Below, piece by piece: positions 8,618 through 15,927 of a stretch of DNA of 64,000 nucleotides. The stretch is taken from positions 62,001 to 126,000 of the forward strand of contig NZ_JASKMS010000012.1 in NCBI RefSeq assembly GCF_030124145.1, in the 5' to 3' direction. The translations under genes and the position numbers were made by a program. Numbering within the stretch: position 1 is the stretch's first letter; every line of letters begins with the position of its first letter. This DNA comes from Streptomyces sp. 378. GTDB taxonomy: Bacteria > Actinomycetota > Actinomycetes > Streptomycetales > Streptomycetaceae. Under the pieces are notes generated by a model. That model searched no databases and was not told the DNA's origin. It worked only from the letters and a program-made list of their open reading frames with translations.

Positions 8618-11497
8618 CTACGCCGGAACGATGTTGACCAGCTTCGGCGCGCGCACGATCACCTTCCGGATCCCGGCACCGCCCAGCGCGGCGACGACCT
8701 TCTCGTCCGCCAGCGCGACCTTCTCCAGCTCCTCGTCGGAGATCGACGGCGAGACCTCCAGCCGCGCCTTGACCTTGCCCTTGACCTGCACCACACAGGT
8801 CACGGTCTCGTCGACGACGTATGCCGGGTCGGCCACCGGGAAGTCCTGGTGCACCACCGAGTCCGTGTGCCCCAGCCTGCGCCACAGCTCCTCGGCGATG
8901 TGCGGGGCCAGCGGCGCGACCATCAGCACCAGGGCCTCGGCGACGGGACGGGACACGGCCGCGCCGACCTTGGTCAGGTGGTTGTTCAGCTCGGTGACCT
9001 TGGCGATGGCCGTGTTGAACCGCAGGCCCTCCAGATCACCGCGGACCCCGTCGATCGCCTTGTGCAGGGCACGCAGCGTCTCTTCGCCGGGCTCGGCGTC
9101 GACGACGGTCACCTCGCCGGTCGCCTCGTCGACGATGTTGCGCCACAGCCGCTGCAGCAGCCGGAACTGGCCGACCACCGCACGCGTGTCCCACGGCCGG
9201 GAGACGTCCAGCGGGCCCATGGCCATCTCGTACAGGCGCAGGGTGTCGGCCCCGTACTCGGCGCAGATCTCGTCCGGAGTGACCGCGTTCTTCAGGGACT
9301 TGCCCATCTTGCCCAGCAGCCGGGAGACCTTCTCGCCCTGGTAGTAGTACGCGCCGTCGCGCTCCTCCACCTCGGCGGCCGGCACCGCGATGCCACGGCT
9401 GTCGCGGTAGACGTAGGCCTGGATCATGCCCTGGTTGAACAGCTTGTGGAACGGCTCGGCGGACGAGACGTGCCCCAGGTCGTACAGGACCTTGGACCAG
9501 AAGCGCGCGTACAGCAGGTGCAGGACGGCGTGCTCGGCGCCGCCGACATACAGGTCGACACCGCCGTGCGGCCTGCCCTCACGCGGGCCCATCCAATAGC
9601 GCTCGATCTCGGGGTCGACCAGCTTCTCGGAGTTGTGCGGGTCCAGGTAGCGCAGCTCGTACCAGCAGGAACCGGCCCAGTTGGGCATGGTGTTGGTCTC
9701 GCGTCGGTACCGGCGCGGGCCACGTCCGTCGCCCAGGTCCAGCGTGACGTTCACCCAGTCCTCGTCGCGCGACAGCGGGGTCTCGGGCTGGGTGTCGGCG
9801 TCGTCCGGGTCGAAGGTGCGCGGCGAGTAGTCGTCGACCTCGGGCAGTTCCAGGGGCAGCATCGACTCGGGCAGCGGGTGGGCGATGCCGTCCTCGTCGT
9901 AGACGATCGGGAAGGGCTCGCCCCAGTAGCGCTGGCGGCTGAACAGCCAGTCGCGCAGGCGGAAGTTGACGGTGCCCTCGCCGACGCCGGACCGCTCCAG
10001 CCACTCGGTGATGCGCTCCTTGGCCTCGGCGACGCCCAGACCGTCCAGGCTGACCTCGTCGTTGGTGGAGTTGATGATCCTGGCGTCGTACGAGGAGAAG
10101 GCGTTCTCCCAGGTCGCGGTGTCCGTGCCGCGGCCGTCGGTCGGCTCGACGATGCAGGTGATCGGCAGCTCGAAGGCGCGTGCGAACTCGAAGTCGCGCT
10201 GGTCGCCGGCCGGGACGGCCATGATCGCGCCGGTGCCGTAGCCCATCAAGACGTAGTCGGCGATGAAGACCGGGACCTGCTCGCCGCTGGCCGGGTTGGT
10301 CGCGTACGCGCCGATGAAGACGCCGGTCTTGTCCTTGGCCTCGGCCTGCCGCTCCACGTCGGACTTGGAGGCGGCCTGGGCGCGGTAGGCGGCGACGGCC
10401 TCACCGGGGGTGGCGTGGCCGCCGGTCCACACCTCGTGGGTGCCCTCCGGCCAGGCGGCCGGGGTGAACTTCTCGACCAGCGGGTGTTCGGGCGCCAGCA
10501 CCATGTAGGTGGCGCCGAACAGGGTGTCCGGGCGGGTGGTGAAGACGGTGATGCGCTCGCCGTCCACGGGGAAGTCGACGCGGGCGCCCTCGGAGCGGCC
10601 GATCCAGTTGCGCTGCTGCAGCTTGATGGCCTCGGGCCAGTCCAGCTCGTTCAGGTCGTCCAGCAGACGGTCCGCGTAGGCGGTGATGCGCATGTTCCAC
10701 TGGCGCAGCTTGGCCTTGAAGACCGGGAAGTTGCCGCGCTCGGAGCGGCCGTCGGCGGTGACCTCCTCGTTGGCCAGCACGGTGCCCAGCCCGGGGCACC
10801 AGTTGACCGGCGCGTCGGAGGCGTAGGCCAGCCGGAACTCGCCCAGGACGTCGGCCTTCTCGGCGGCGCTCAGCTCGCTCCACGCGCGCGTGTGCCCCGG
10901 TACGGGCCGCTCACCCGACTCGAACGCGGCGACCAGCTCGGCGATCGGACGGGCCCGCCGGGCGTCGTGGTCGTACCAGGAGTTGAAGATCTGCAGGAAG
11001 ATCCACTGGGTCCACTTGTAGTAGTCCGGGTCGATCGTGGCGAACGAACGGCGCTTGTCGTGGCCCAGGCCCAGCCGGCGCAGCTGGGCCCTCATGTTCT
11101 CCATGTTGGCTTCGGTGGACACGCGCGGGTGCGTGCCGGTCTGCACCGCGTACTGCTCGGCGGGCAGGCCGAAGGCGTCGAAGCCCAGGGTGTGCAGGAC
11201 GTTGTGGCCGGTCATCCGCTGGAAGCGCGCGAAGACGTCCGTGGCGATGTAGCCCAGCGGGTGTCCGACGTGCAGGCCCGCACCGGAGGGGTAGGGGAAC
11301 ATGTCCATGATGAACTTCTCGGGCTTGGCCGCGGTCTCCGGGTCCCCGGCCAGGTCGCCCTTGGGGTTGGGCGCGGCGTAGGTGCCGTCGGCGTCCCAGA
11401 AGTCCTGCCAGCGTGCCTCGATCTCGGCAGCCACGGCGGCCGTGTAGCGGTGCGGCGCGGCATCCGCTGCGGCGGCAGCGGGGTTCGTCTCGCTCAT
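8618..11497 (-). CDS. leuS: Leucyl-tRNA synthetase
   Basis: This class I synthetase charges tRNA-Leu and edits mischarged tRNA. The 959-residue product carries the HIGH-type motif as HVGHPLGYIATD, the editing domain (FTTRPDTLFGATYMVLAPEH; FARAFELPITCIVEPTDG), a zinc-region-like segment, and the KMSKS loop as KMGKSLKNAVTPDE. Ser is replaced by Gly in that loop, a variant I believe is common in actinobacteria. The start at 11497 (MSETNPAAAA) was chosen over a longer frame that would read through the leader hairpin. Upstream lie a Leu-rich leader peptide and a terminator hairpin, described separately, suggesting attenuation by charged tRNA-Leu. Confidence 0.97.
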   Translation of the reverse strand: MSETNPAAAAADAAPHRYTAAVAAEIEARWQDFWDADGTYAAPNPKGDLAGDPETAAKPEKFIMDMFPYPSGAGLHVGHPLGYIATDVFARFQRMTGHNVLHTLGFDAFGLPAEQYAVQTGTHPRVSTEANMENMRAQLRRLGLGHDKRRSFATIDPDYYKWTQWIFLQIFNSWYDHDARRARPIAELVAAFESGERPVPGHTRAWSELSAAEKADVLGEFRLAYASDAPVNWCPGLGTVLANEEVTADGRSERGNFPVFKAKLRQWNMRITAYADRLLDDLNELDWPEAIKLQQRNWIGRSEGARVDFPVDGERITVFTTRPDTLFGATYMVLAPEHPLVEKFTPAAWPEGTHEVWTGGHATPGEAVAAYRAQAASKSDVERQAEAKDKTGVFIGAYATNPASGEQVPVFIADYVLMGYGTGAIMAVPAGDQRDFEFARAFELPITCIVEPTDGRGTDTATWENAFSSYDARIINSTNDEVSLDGLGVAEAKERITEWLERSGVGEGTVNFRLRDWLFSRQRYWGEPFPIVYDEDGIAHPLPESMLPLELPEVDDYSPRTFDPDDADTQPETPLSRDEDWVNVTLDLGDGRGPRRYRRETNTMPNWAGSCWYELRYLDPHNSEKLVDPEIERYWMGPREGRPHGGVDLYVGGAEHAVLHLLYARFWSKVLYDLGHVSSAEPFHKLFNQGMIQAYVYRDSRGIAVPAAEVEERDGAYYYQGEKVSRLLGKMGKSLKNAVTPDEICAEYGADTLRLYEMAMGPLDVSRPWDTRAVVGQFRLLQRLWRNIVDEATGEVTVVDAEPGEETLRALHKAIDGVRGDLEGLRFNTAIAKVTELNNHLTKVGAAVSRPVAEALVLMVAPLAPHIAEELWRRLGHTDSVVHQDFPVADPAYVVDETVTCVVQVKGKVKARLEVSPSISDEELEKVALADEKVVAALGGAGIRKVIVRAPKLVNIVPA

Positions 11498-11553
11498 GAT
11501 CCTCAAAGCTCCATCGATCGTCTCTGCCTGCGGCCTGTGTGGTTCGAGAAACG

Positions 11554-11578
11554 AAAAATCCCCTCGCACAGGAGGGGA
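11554..11578 (-). terminator. Candidate leuS attenuator hairpin
   Basis: On the minus strand, a perfect 7-bp stem TCCCCTC/GAGGGGA with a 6-base loop is followed at once by TTTTT. This is an intrinsic-terminator layout placed inside the leuS leader, about 57 bases before the start codon. Streptomyces terminators often lack a T run, so this one stands out. Its position after a Leu-codon leader peptide suggests attenuation rather than the end of another gene. Confidence 0.75.
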
Positions 11579-11625
11579 CGCCGCGCCGATTCCGACCACT
11601 CGACTCGCCCGGTGGCCGGGATTGA

Positions 11626-11664
11626 TCAGCGCGGCCCGCTAAGCAGAAGGCGTACGGCACGCAT
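11626..11664 (-). CDS. Putative leucine leader peptide upstream of leuS
   Basis: A 12-codon frame reads MRAVRLLLSGPR followed by TGA. It has three consecutive Leu codons, CTT CTG CTT; CTT is rare in this high-GC genome. The ATG lies six bases after a TACCCT sequence that could be a -10 element, so the transcript may be leaderless. The stop is 47 bases from the attenuator stem. Seven bases at the end of the frame (11629-11635) are complementary to seven abutting the attenuator (11580-11586), giving the alternative pairings expected of a leader-peptide switch. The small size and the lack of a Shine-Dalgarno site are the main doubts. Confidence 0.65.
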   Translation of the reverse strand: MRAVRLLLSGPR

Positions 11665-11751
11665 GGCGCTAGGGTACCGCAGGCCCCCAGCGCGTCGCGA
11701 CGCGCTTCCGAAGGCCGCCTCGGTGCCCGAAACACTGAACCAGGGTCAATA

Positions 11752-11766
11752 GTTACTTCGCGTAAC
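11752..11766. promoter_or_regulatory. Inverted repeat, candidate operator
   Basis: The sequence GTTAC-N5-GTAAC forms a perfect inverted repeat in an unusually AT-rich stretch (about 11740-11860) between divergent leuS and the haem/NuoF-like pair. A TAGAGT hexamer at 11864-11869 matches a Streptomyces vegetative -10 for the rightward genes, without a good -35. A regulator could bind the repeat, but none is identified. Confidence 0.4.
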
Positions 11767-11904
11767 AGCTACTAAGGGACATCACAACAGCCACATTGCC
11801 CTTTGATAACAACGCAACAACTCAAACCTCGTACTCATCGGTATGGCTGCGCTTAGAGTTCGGCACGGGACCGCTGCTTTCCCGAACCGCTCGGAGTTGC
11901 CCCC

Positions 11905-11970
11905 ATGAACCCTCATCGCAGTAACACCTCGCCACCCCCGGACACCGGGACGTGGGGAGGCAGGTCGTGA
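11905..11970 (+). CDS. Short upstream ORF overlapping the next gene (21 aa)
   Basis: A 21-codon frame starts MNPHRSNTSPPPDTGT after a GGAG eight bases upstream, and its TGA overlaps the next gene's GTG as GTGA. That geometry fits translational coupling. The peptide is hydrophilic and Pro/Ser/Thr-rich with no recognisable domain, so it may matter as a translated leader rather than as a protein. It may also be chance, since the region is short. Confidence 0.4.
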   Translation: MNPHRSNTSPPPDTGTWGGRS

Positions 11971-13232
11971 ACCCCTACGACTCCACGGCAGACGACTCCT
12001 TCGCCGAATACCTCAACTTCGGCGCGGGCGTGCTGTCCCTCGTGTGCCTCACCTGCTCGGTGATCTGGGGCCTGGTCGCCCAGGACCGGGTCCTGCTGGA
12101 CACCCGCAGGCGCATCCTGGCGCAGGCCGTGCACCGGACCACGGCCGTCGCCTCGATCGTCTTCCTGCTGGTGCACATCGGGGTCAAGCTGGCGCTGGAC
12201 CACACCTCGTGGATCGCGGTCTTCATCCCCTTCGGGCTCCTCCTCAGCGACGACGAGGTCGTCACCGGCCGGTCGTTCCTCATCGGCCTCGGCACCCTGG
12301 CCAGCATGCTCATGATCTTTGTGGGCATCACCGGCGCGCTGCGCAACCGCTTCGCGTCCCCCGCGCCCGTCGCGGCCCGCTGGCGGGCCATGCACATGCT
12401 GGCCTACCCGGCCTGGTGCGCCGCGCTGGTCCACGGCCTCTACGCGGGTCGCTCGGCCAAGCCGATCTTCGTCATCCTGTACTGCCTCTCCCTGGCGGGC
12501 GTGGCCGCAGCCCTCGCCCTGCGCGCGGCTCCGCGCCAGGTCAAGCGCGAGGTCGCCGACAGGATCGCCTCACTGATCGGGCCCGGTGAGAGCCAGGGCC
12601 GCAGGGATCTGGAGGAGAGCCGGGCCCGGGCGGCCGGTGGCTTCGCGCTGCCCGGCTACGACGGCCGAGAGGCACCCGCGAGGGCATCGGCCTCCGCGCC
12701 GGGGCCGCTGTACGAGAAGGCGGAACGCCCCGCGGCCAGGGAACCCGCGAACGGCTTCGCCGCTGCCTACCGAGCCGTCTCGGGCCCTCCCCAGGGCCAG
12801 CAGCCCTTCGCGCCCGGGCCGGCCACCAGCATGCAGCTGCCGCTGGACCTGCAGCCCACCGAGACCTTCCCGACCGTGGACGGCCCCTCGAGCACCTCGG
12901 GCAACTGGCCCATCCCGTCGCCGCCGCCGGTCGGCGAGGCCCCGCCCTCGGCCTATGACCCCCTACAGGACACGGGCTTCAACATTCCGCCCTACGACCC
13001 CCTGCAGGACACCGGACAAAACAGCCCCGCCTATGGCAATCCAGGCGCCGCCGGCTATGGATCGAGTGACGTGTACGACACGGGTGAGACGAACGCCGTC
13101 TATGACACGTACTACCCGAACGACACGTACAACAGCGGTCCCGCCACTGAAACAACGCCCGGTGCGTCCTATGACTTCGACGCACCGGGATCGGGCGAAC
13201 CTTGGAACACGCCTTCCGGAGGCTTTAAGTGA
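11967..13232 (+). CDS. Ferric-reductase/cytochrome-b-like membrane protein with disordered tail
   Basis: The 421-residue product begins at a GTG with GGGGAGG six bases upstream. Residues about 15-185 hold five likely membrane helices with spaced histidines (VHRTTAVASIVFLLVHIGVK, RAMHMLAYPAWCAALVHGLY), suggesting haem b ligation as in ferric-reductase-like and cytochrome b561-like domains. The rest is hydrophilic and low in complexity, with a repeated YDPLQDTG motif and Tyr/Asp/Pro-rich sequence near the end. It overlaps the NuoF-like gene by GTGA. The pair probably passes electrons from NAD(P)H or ferredoxin to membrane haem, but donor and acceptor are not shown by the sequence. Confidence 0.75.
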   Translation: MNPYDSTADDSFAEYLNFGAGVLSLVCLTCSVIWGLVAQDRVLLDTRRRILAQAVHRTTAVASIVFLLVHIGVKLALDHTSWIAVFIPFGLLLSDDEVVTGRSFLIGLGTLASMLMIFVGITGALRNRFASPAPVAARWRAMHMLAYPAWCAALVHGLYAGRSAKPIFVILYCLSLAGVAAALALRAAPRQVKREVADRIASLIGPGESQGRRDLEESRARAAGGFALPGYDGREAPARASASAPGPLYEKAERPAAREPANGFAAAYRAVSGPPQGQQPFAPGPATSMQLPLDLQPTETFPTVDGPSSTSGNWPIPSPPPVGEAPPSAYDPLQDTGFNIPPYDPLQDTGQNSPAYGNPGAAGYGSSDVYDTGETNAVYDTYYPNDTYNSGPATETTPGASYDFDAPGSGEPWNTPSGGFK

Positions 13233-14839
13233 ACGAGGCCCTGCCCGACGTACCCGAAGTCCGCGTGGTCGGCCTTCCCCAGCTCACGTCGGGCTTCGAC
13301 CTTGTCGATCGGCTCGATCTGCCCATGCACCTCAAGGTGCACGGGCCGCTCGAGCCGATGGGCGGCGAGCAGCTCGCGCAACTCGCCGAACGCATCAACC
13401 TGAAGGGCCGCGGCGGCGCGGGGTTCCCCTTCCACAAGAAGCTGCGCTCGGTCGCCGAGGCGGCGATCAAGCGCGGCGTCCGGCCGGTCGTCGTCGTGAA
13501 CGGAAGCGAGGACGAACCGGCCTGCCGCAAGGACACGGTGCTGATCAACCGTGCCCCGCATCTGATCCTGGACGGCGCGCTGCTGTGCGCCGAGGCCCTG
13601 GGTGCCCGCACGCTCGTGGTGGGGGTCACCCGTGAGTCGACCCAGCGCTCCATGGAGGCCGCGCTCGCCGAACGCGGCCTCAGCAACGGCCGTCGATCGG
13701 CGCTGCGCGCACGGGTGCAGCGCAACCCGGTCCGTATGGTCACCGGTGCCGCCGCCTCGCTGGTCCGCTCGATCGACGGGGGCCCGGCCATCCCGTCCGG
13801 CCGCAAGGTCAGCGCCTCGCAGAACGGCGTCGGCGGCGCGCCCACGCTGCTGTCCAACGCCGAGACCTTCGCCCAACTGGCGATCGCCGCCCGCATCGGC
13901 CCGGAGCGCTACGGCAACACCGGCCTGTACGACGAGCCGGGCACCGTGATGCTCACGGTCTCCGGCGCGGTCGCCCGGCCGATGGTGATCGAGGTCCCGA
14001 CGGGCGTGCCGCTGCGGTACGTCCTGCAGCTCGCCGGCGCTCCGCCGATGCCGCAGGGTGTGCTCACCGGCGGCTACCACGGCAAGTGGATCGACGCGGC
14101 GACGGTCAACGAGGCGATCGTCTCCCGCAATTCCCTGGACGCGGTGGGCGGCGCGCTCGGCGCCGGCGCGATTCTGCCGATCACTCAGGACACCTGCCCG
14201 CTGGGCGAGTCGCTGCGTGTGGCCCAGTGGCTGGCCGAGGAGAGCGCCGGCCAGTGCGGCCCCTGCTACCTCGGCCTGCCGGCCGCCGCACGCGGTCTGG
14301 AGGACATCCTCAACGGCGGCGGACCGGCCGCCCTGGAGGCGCTCAAGCAGGTCGCCAAGAACGTGAAGCGGCGCGGCGCGTGCTCGCACCCGGACGGCTC
14401 CGCGATGTTCCTGGAGTCGACCATCAAGGCGTTCACGGACGACCTGGCCGCCCACGTCCTCGGCAACGGCTGCGGACGGCCCGTGGAGGGCGTTCTGCCG
14501 CTCTTCGAGGGCGGCAGGGCCCCTACGGGCATCCCGGGCGGCGGCGAGTCCGAGGAGAACGGTCCGAGCCGTCAGAAGATCTACGTCGACTGGACGCTGT
14601 GCAGGGGCCACGGGCTGTGCGCGGACATCCTGCCCGAGGTGTTCCAGCTGGGCGCCGACGGCTTCCCGACGGTGGCGCAGGCGCAGGTGCCGCGGTACGC
14701 CGAGGCCAAGGCTCTACGCGCGGTGCGCCGCTGCCCCGCGCTGGCGCTGCGCCTTGAGGAGGGGAGCGCGCAGGGCGGGCCGTCGCGCAACCTCCCGGTC
14801 CTCTCCCAGGGCCGCGGCCGCCGCGCTCTGGGCCGCTGA
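13229..14839 (+). CDS. NuoF-like NADH-binding protein fused to a ferredoxin
   Basis: The 536-residue product resembles the complex I NuoF subunit: LKGRGGAGFPFHKKL matches the NADH/FMN glycine-rich loop, a SLBB-like part follows (GTVMLTVSGAVARPMVIEVP), and then the iron-sulfur region ESAGQCGPCYLGL plus RRGACSHPDG. In canonical NuoF the first of these reads ESCGxCxPC, so one cluster cysteine is Ala here. The C-terminal 80 residues add a small ferredoxin (LCRGHGLCADILPEVF, then RRCPALAL), similar to P450-type 3Fe-4S ferredoxins. The GTG start overlaps the preceding stop. No NuoE or other complex I genes are nearby, so it is not part of respiratory complex I in this locus. Electron transfer to the membrane partner is inferred. 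Confidence 0.82.
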   Translation: MNEALPDVPEVRVVGLPQLTSGFDLVDRLDLPMHLKVHGPLEPMGGEQLAQLAERINLKGRGGAGFPFHKKLRSVAEAAIKRGVRPVVVVNGSEDEPACRKDTVLINRAPHLILDGALLCAEALGARTLVVGVTRESTQRSMEAALAERGLSNGRRSALRARVQRNPVRMVTGAAASLVRSIDGGPAIPSGRKVSASQNGVGGAPTLLSNAETFAQLAIAARIGPERYGNTGLYDEPGTVMLTVSGAVARPMVIEVPTGVPLRYVLQLAGAPPMPQGVLTGGYHGKWIDAATVNEAIVSRNSLDAVGGALGAGAILPITQDTCPLGESLRVAQWLAEESAGQCGPCYLGLPAAARGLEDILNGGGPAALEALKQVAKNVKRRGACSHPDGSAMFLESTIKAFTDDLAAHVLGNGCGRPVEGVLPLFEGGRAPTGIPGGGESEENGPSRQKIYVDWTLCRGHGLCADILPEVFQLGADGFPTVAQAQVPRYAEAKALRAVRRCPALALRLEEGSAQGGPSRNLPVLSQGRGRRALGR

Positions 14840-14869
14840 GAAGGCCGAGGACGAACGCGACACGCACAT

Positions 14870-14898
14870 ACGGCGGGCTCCTCGTGGGGGCCCGCCGT
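14870..14898 (+). terminator. Hairpin after the NuoF-like gene
   Basis: A perfect 9-bp stem ACGGCGGGC/GCCCGCCGT with an 11-base loop lies 30 bases after the stop of the NuoF-like gene. There is no T run, as is usual for Streptomyces terminators. Confidence 0.6.
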
Positions 14899-14924
14899 CC
14901 GCATCCGCACACGAGGCGACACGA

Positions 14925-14961
14925 AGAAGGCGGGCCATCCGAATCGGATGGCCCGCCTTCT
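14925..14961. terminator. Strong bidirectional hairpin between convergent units
   Basis: A 17-bp perfect stem (AGAAGGCGGGCCATCCG and its complement) with a 3-base loop sits 9 bases downstream of the first tRNA-Ala gene on the minus strand and beyond the NuoF-like gene on the plus strand. It can terminate transcription from both sides. Confidence 0.8.
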
Positions 14962-14970
14962 CATCTGCTG

Positions 14971-15043
14971 TGGAGCTAAGGAGAATTGAACTCCTGACCT
15001 CCTGCATGCCATGCAGGCGCTCTACCAACTGAGCTATAGCCCC
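14971..15043 (-). tRNA. tRNA-Ala (anticodon GGC), copy 1
   Basis: The minus strand folds into a 73-base tRNA: acceptor stem GGGGCTA/TAGCTCC, D arm with GCTCAGTTGGTAGAGC, anticodon stem CCTGC/GCAGG with loop ATGGCAT (anticodon GGC), and T arm with GTTCAATTC. The terminal CCA is not encoded. It reads GCC codons (and GCU by wobble). Copy 2 at 15783 is identical. A promoter-like TTGGTG-N18-TAAAGT lies upstream. Confidence 0.97.
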
Positions 15044-15082
15044 TTGCCGGTGTTCCTCCGGGTTTCCCCGGCGGCGACGCCA

Positions 15083-15112
15083 ACTTTACTGGTCCACCGG
15101 GCCCAACACCAA
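15083..15112 (-). promoter_or_regulatory. Predicted promoter of tRNA-Ala copy 1
   Basis: On the minus strand, TTGGTG (15107-15112) and TAAAGT (15083-15088) are separated by 18 bases. Transcription would start about 30 bases before the tRNA 5' end. Confidence 0.55.
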
Positions 15113-15171
15113 ATCGATTTCACCCCGTACGGAGATGCCCGCTATGTCGGTTTCGCACCGACTCTGCGGGC

Positions 15172-15405
15172 TCAGGCCGTGACGAACGAATAGAACCGCT
15201 TGAGCGTGCAGTGCTCCTCCAGAAGCCGGCCGTAGATCGGCTCACCCTCCAACTCGCGGTATGTCTCGATCGGGTCGCCTTTTATGATCAGCGCCCGCGC
15301 GCATTCCTCGCACCAGTACTGGTAGTCGGGATTGATCGGTTCCATGTCACGGACGATCGGAGTCCCGCTGCCGCACCAGTCGCACTTCCGCCTGTGTGCA
15401 CCCAT
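15172..15405 (-). CDS. Small zinc-ribbon protein (77 aa)
   Basis: The 77-residue product begins MGAHRRKCDWCGSG and has a second cysteine pair in YWCEECARAL, giving CxxC-x(20-odd)-CxxC, a likely structural zinc site. The C-terminal half (LEEHCTLKRFYSFVTA) has no motif I know. It starts three bases after the stop of another zinc-ribbon gene, so the two are almost certainly cotranscribed. Both sit between two identical tRNA-Ala genes. Function is unknown; nucleic-acid or protein binding would be a guess. Confidence 0.75.
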   Translation of the reverse strand: MGAHRRKCDWCGSGTPIVRDMEPINPDYQYWCEECARALIIKGDPIETYRELEGEPIYGRLLEEHCTLKRFYSFVTA

Positions 15406-15408
15406 CGA

Positions 15409-15582
15409 TCAGCTCCAGCTGTGGCCGCAGGCCGTGCACACGTAGGAAACTCCGCCGTTGTCGCCGAGCATCTGGGCCACGTGCGCGGAACCACAGGAAG
15501 GGCAGCTGAGGCGGGTGGACATCTCCCGGGTCAACGCTGCTTCGAGGAGGTGGTCGGCCTCCTCGAGGATGCTCGCAGGCAT
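15409..15582 (-). CDS. Small zinc-ribbon protein (57 aa)
   Basis: The 57-residue product starts MPASILEEADHLLEAALTRE (a helix) and ends in a zinc ribbon: LSCPSCGSAHVAQ and SYVCTACGHSWS. The ATG at 15582 follows GGGAGGAG at ideal spacing, which decides the start over an internal Met at codon 21 and over the much longer open frame that runs through the tRNA gene. The stop is three bases from the next gene. The CPSC...CTAC pattern resembles ribosomal or transcription-factor ribbons, but no family assignment is certain. Confidence 0.75.
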   Translation of the reverse strand: MPASILEEADHLLEAALTREMSTRLSCPSCGSAHVAQMLGDNGGVSYVCTACGHSWS

Positions 15583-15749
15583 CGCTACTCCTCCCGTCGG
15601 GTCGCGCCCCCTTCCGGCCGTTTGATTCTGCCACGGCCGGACCAATACGGTCAGCGACGCCTCAGTACCAGTCCGGACACGGCACCCCGGCGGGGCCGTA
15701 GAGGTATACGCCGGGAAGGGCCCGAGCGACTCAAGCCGGAGCATGAAAA

Positions 15750-15775
15750 ATCCCGCCCCCTGGTGGGAACGGGAT
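15750..15775 (-). terminator. Terminator after tRNA-Ala copy 2
   Basis: A 6-bp stem ATCCCG/CGGGAT with a GC-rich 14-base loop is followed by TTTTT on the minus strand, eight bases past the end of tRNA-Ala copy 2. Confidence 0.65.
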
Positions 15776-15782
15776 CTTGATG

Positions 15783-15855
15783 TGGAGCTAAGGAGAATTG
15801 AACTCCTGACCTCCTGCATGCCATGCAGGCGCTCTACCAACTGAGCTATAGCCCC
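15783..15855 (-). tRNA. tRNA-Ala (anticodon GGC), copy 2
   Basis: This is the same 73 bases as the copy at 14971, with identical stems and anticodon GGC and no encoded CCA. The identity extends a few bases beyond both ends (14969-15044 and 15781-15856). It has its own promoter-like TTCACT-N18-TAAAGT and its own terminator, so the copies are separate transcription units. Confidence 0.97.
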
Positions 15856-15889
15856 TCGCGTCTCCCCGCTGGCGGGGCGAACAAGAAGA

Positions 15890-15919
15890 ACTTTAGCCTG
15901 CGACCTGCCGGAAAGTGAA
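15890..15919 (-). promoter_or_regulatory. Predicted promoter of tRNA-Ala copy 2
   Basis: On the minus strand, TTCACT (15914-15919) and TAAAGT (15890-15895) are 18 bases apart. The -10 hexamer is the same as in copy 1. The -35 lies close to the end of the phosphatase gene upstream. Confidence 0.5.
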
Positions 15920-15927
15920 ATCCGGGG

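Noticed and set aside
8849..11752. A 967-codon open frame on the strand opposite leuS
   Set aside because: It lies wholly opposite a synthetase with clear motifs and arises from third-position GC bias; its protein has no recognisable domain.
14969..15856. Possible integration site of a mobile element at the tRNA-Ala copies
   Set aside because: The interval holds only two small genes and there is no integrase; both tRNA copies are complete with their own promoters.
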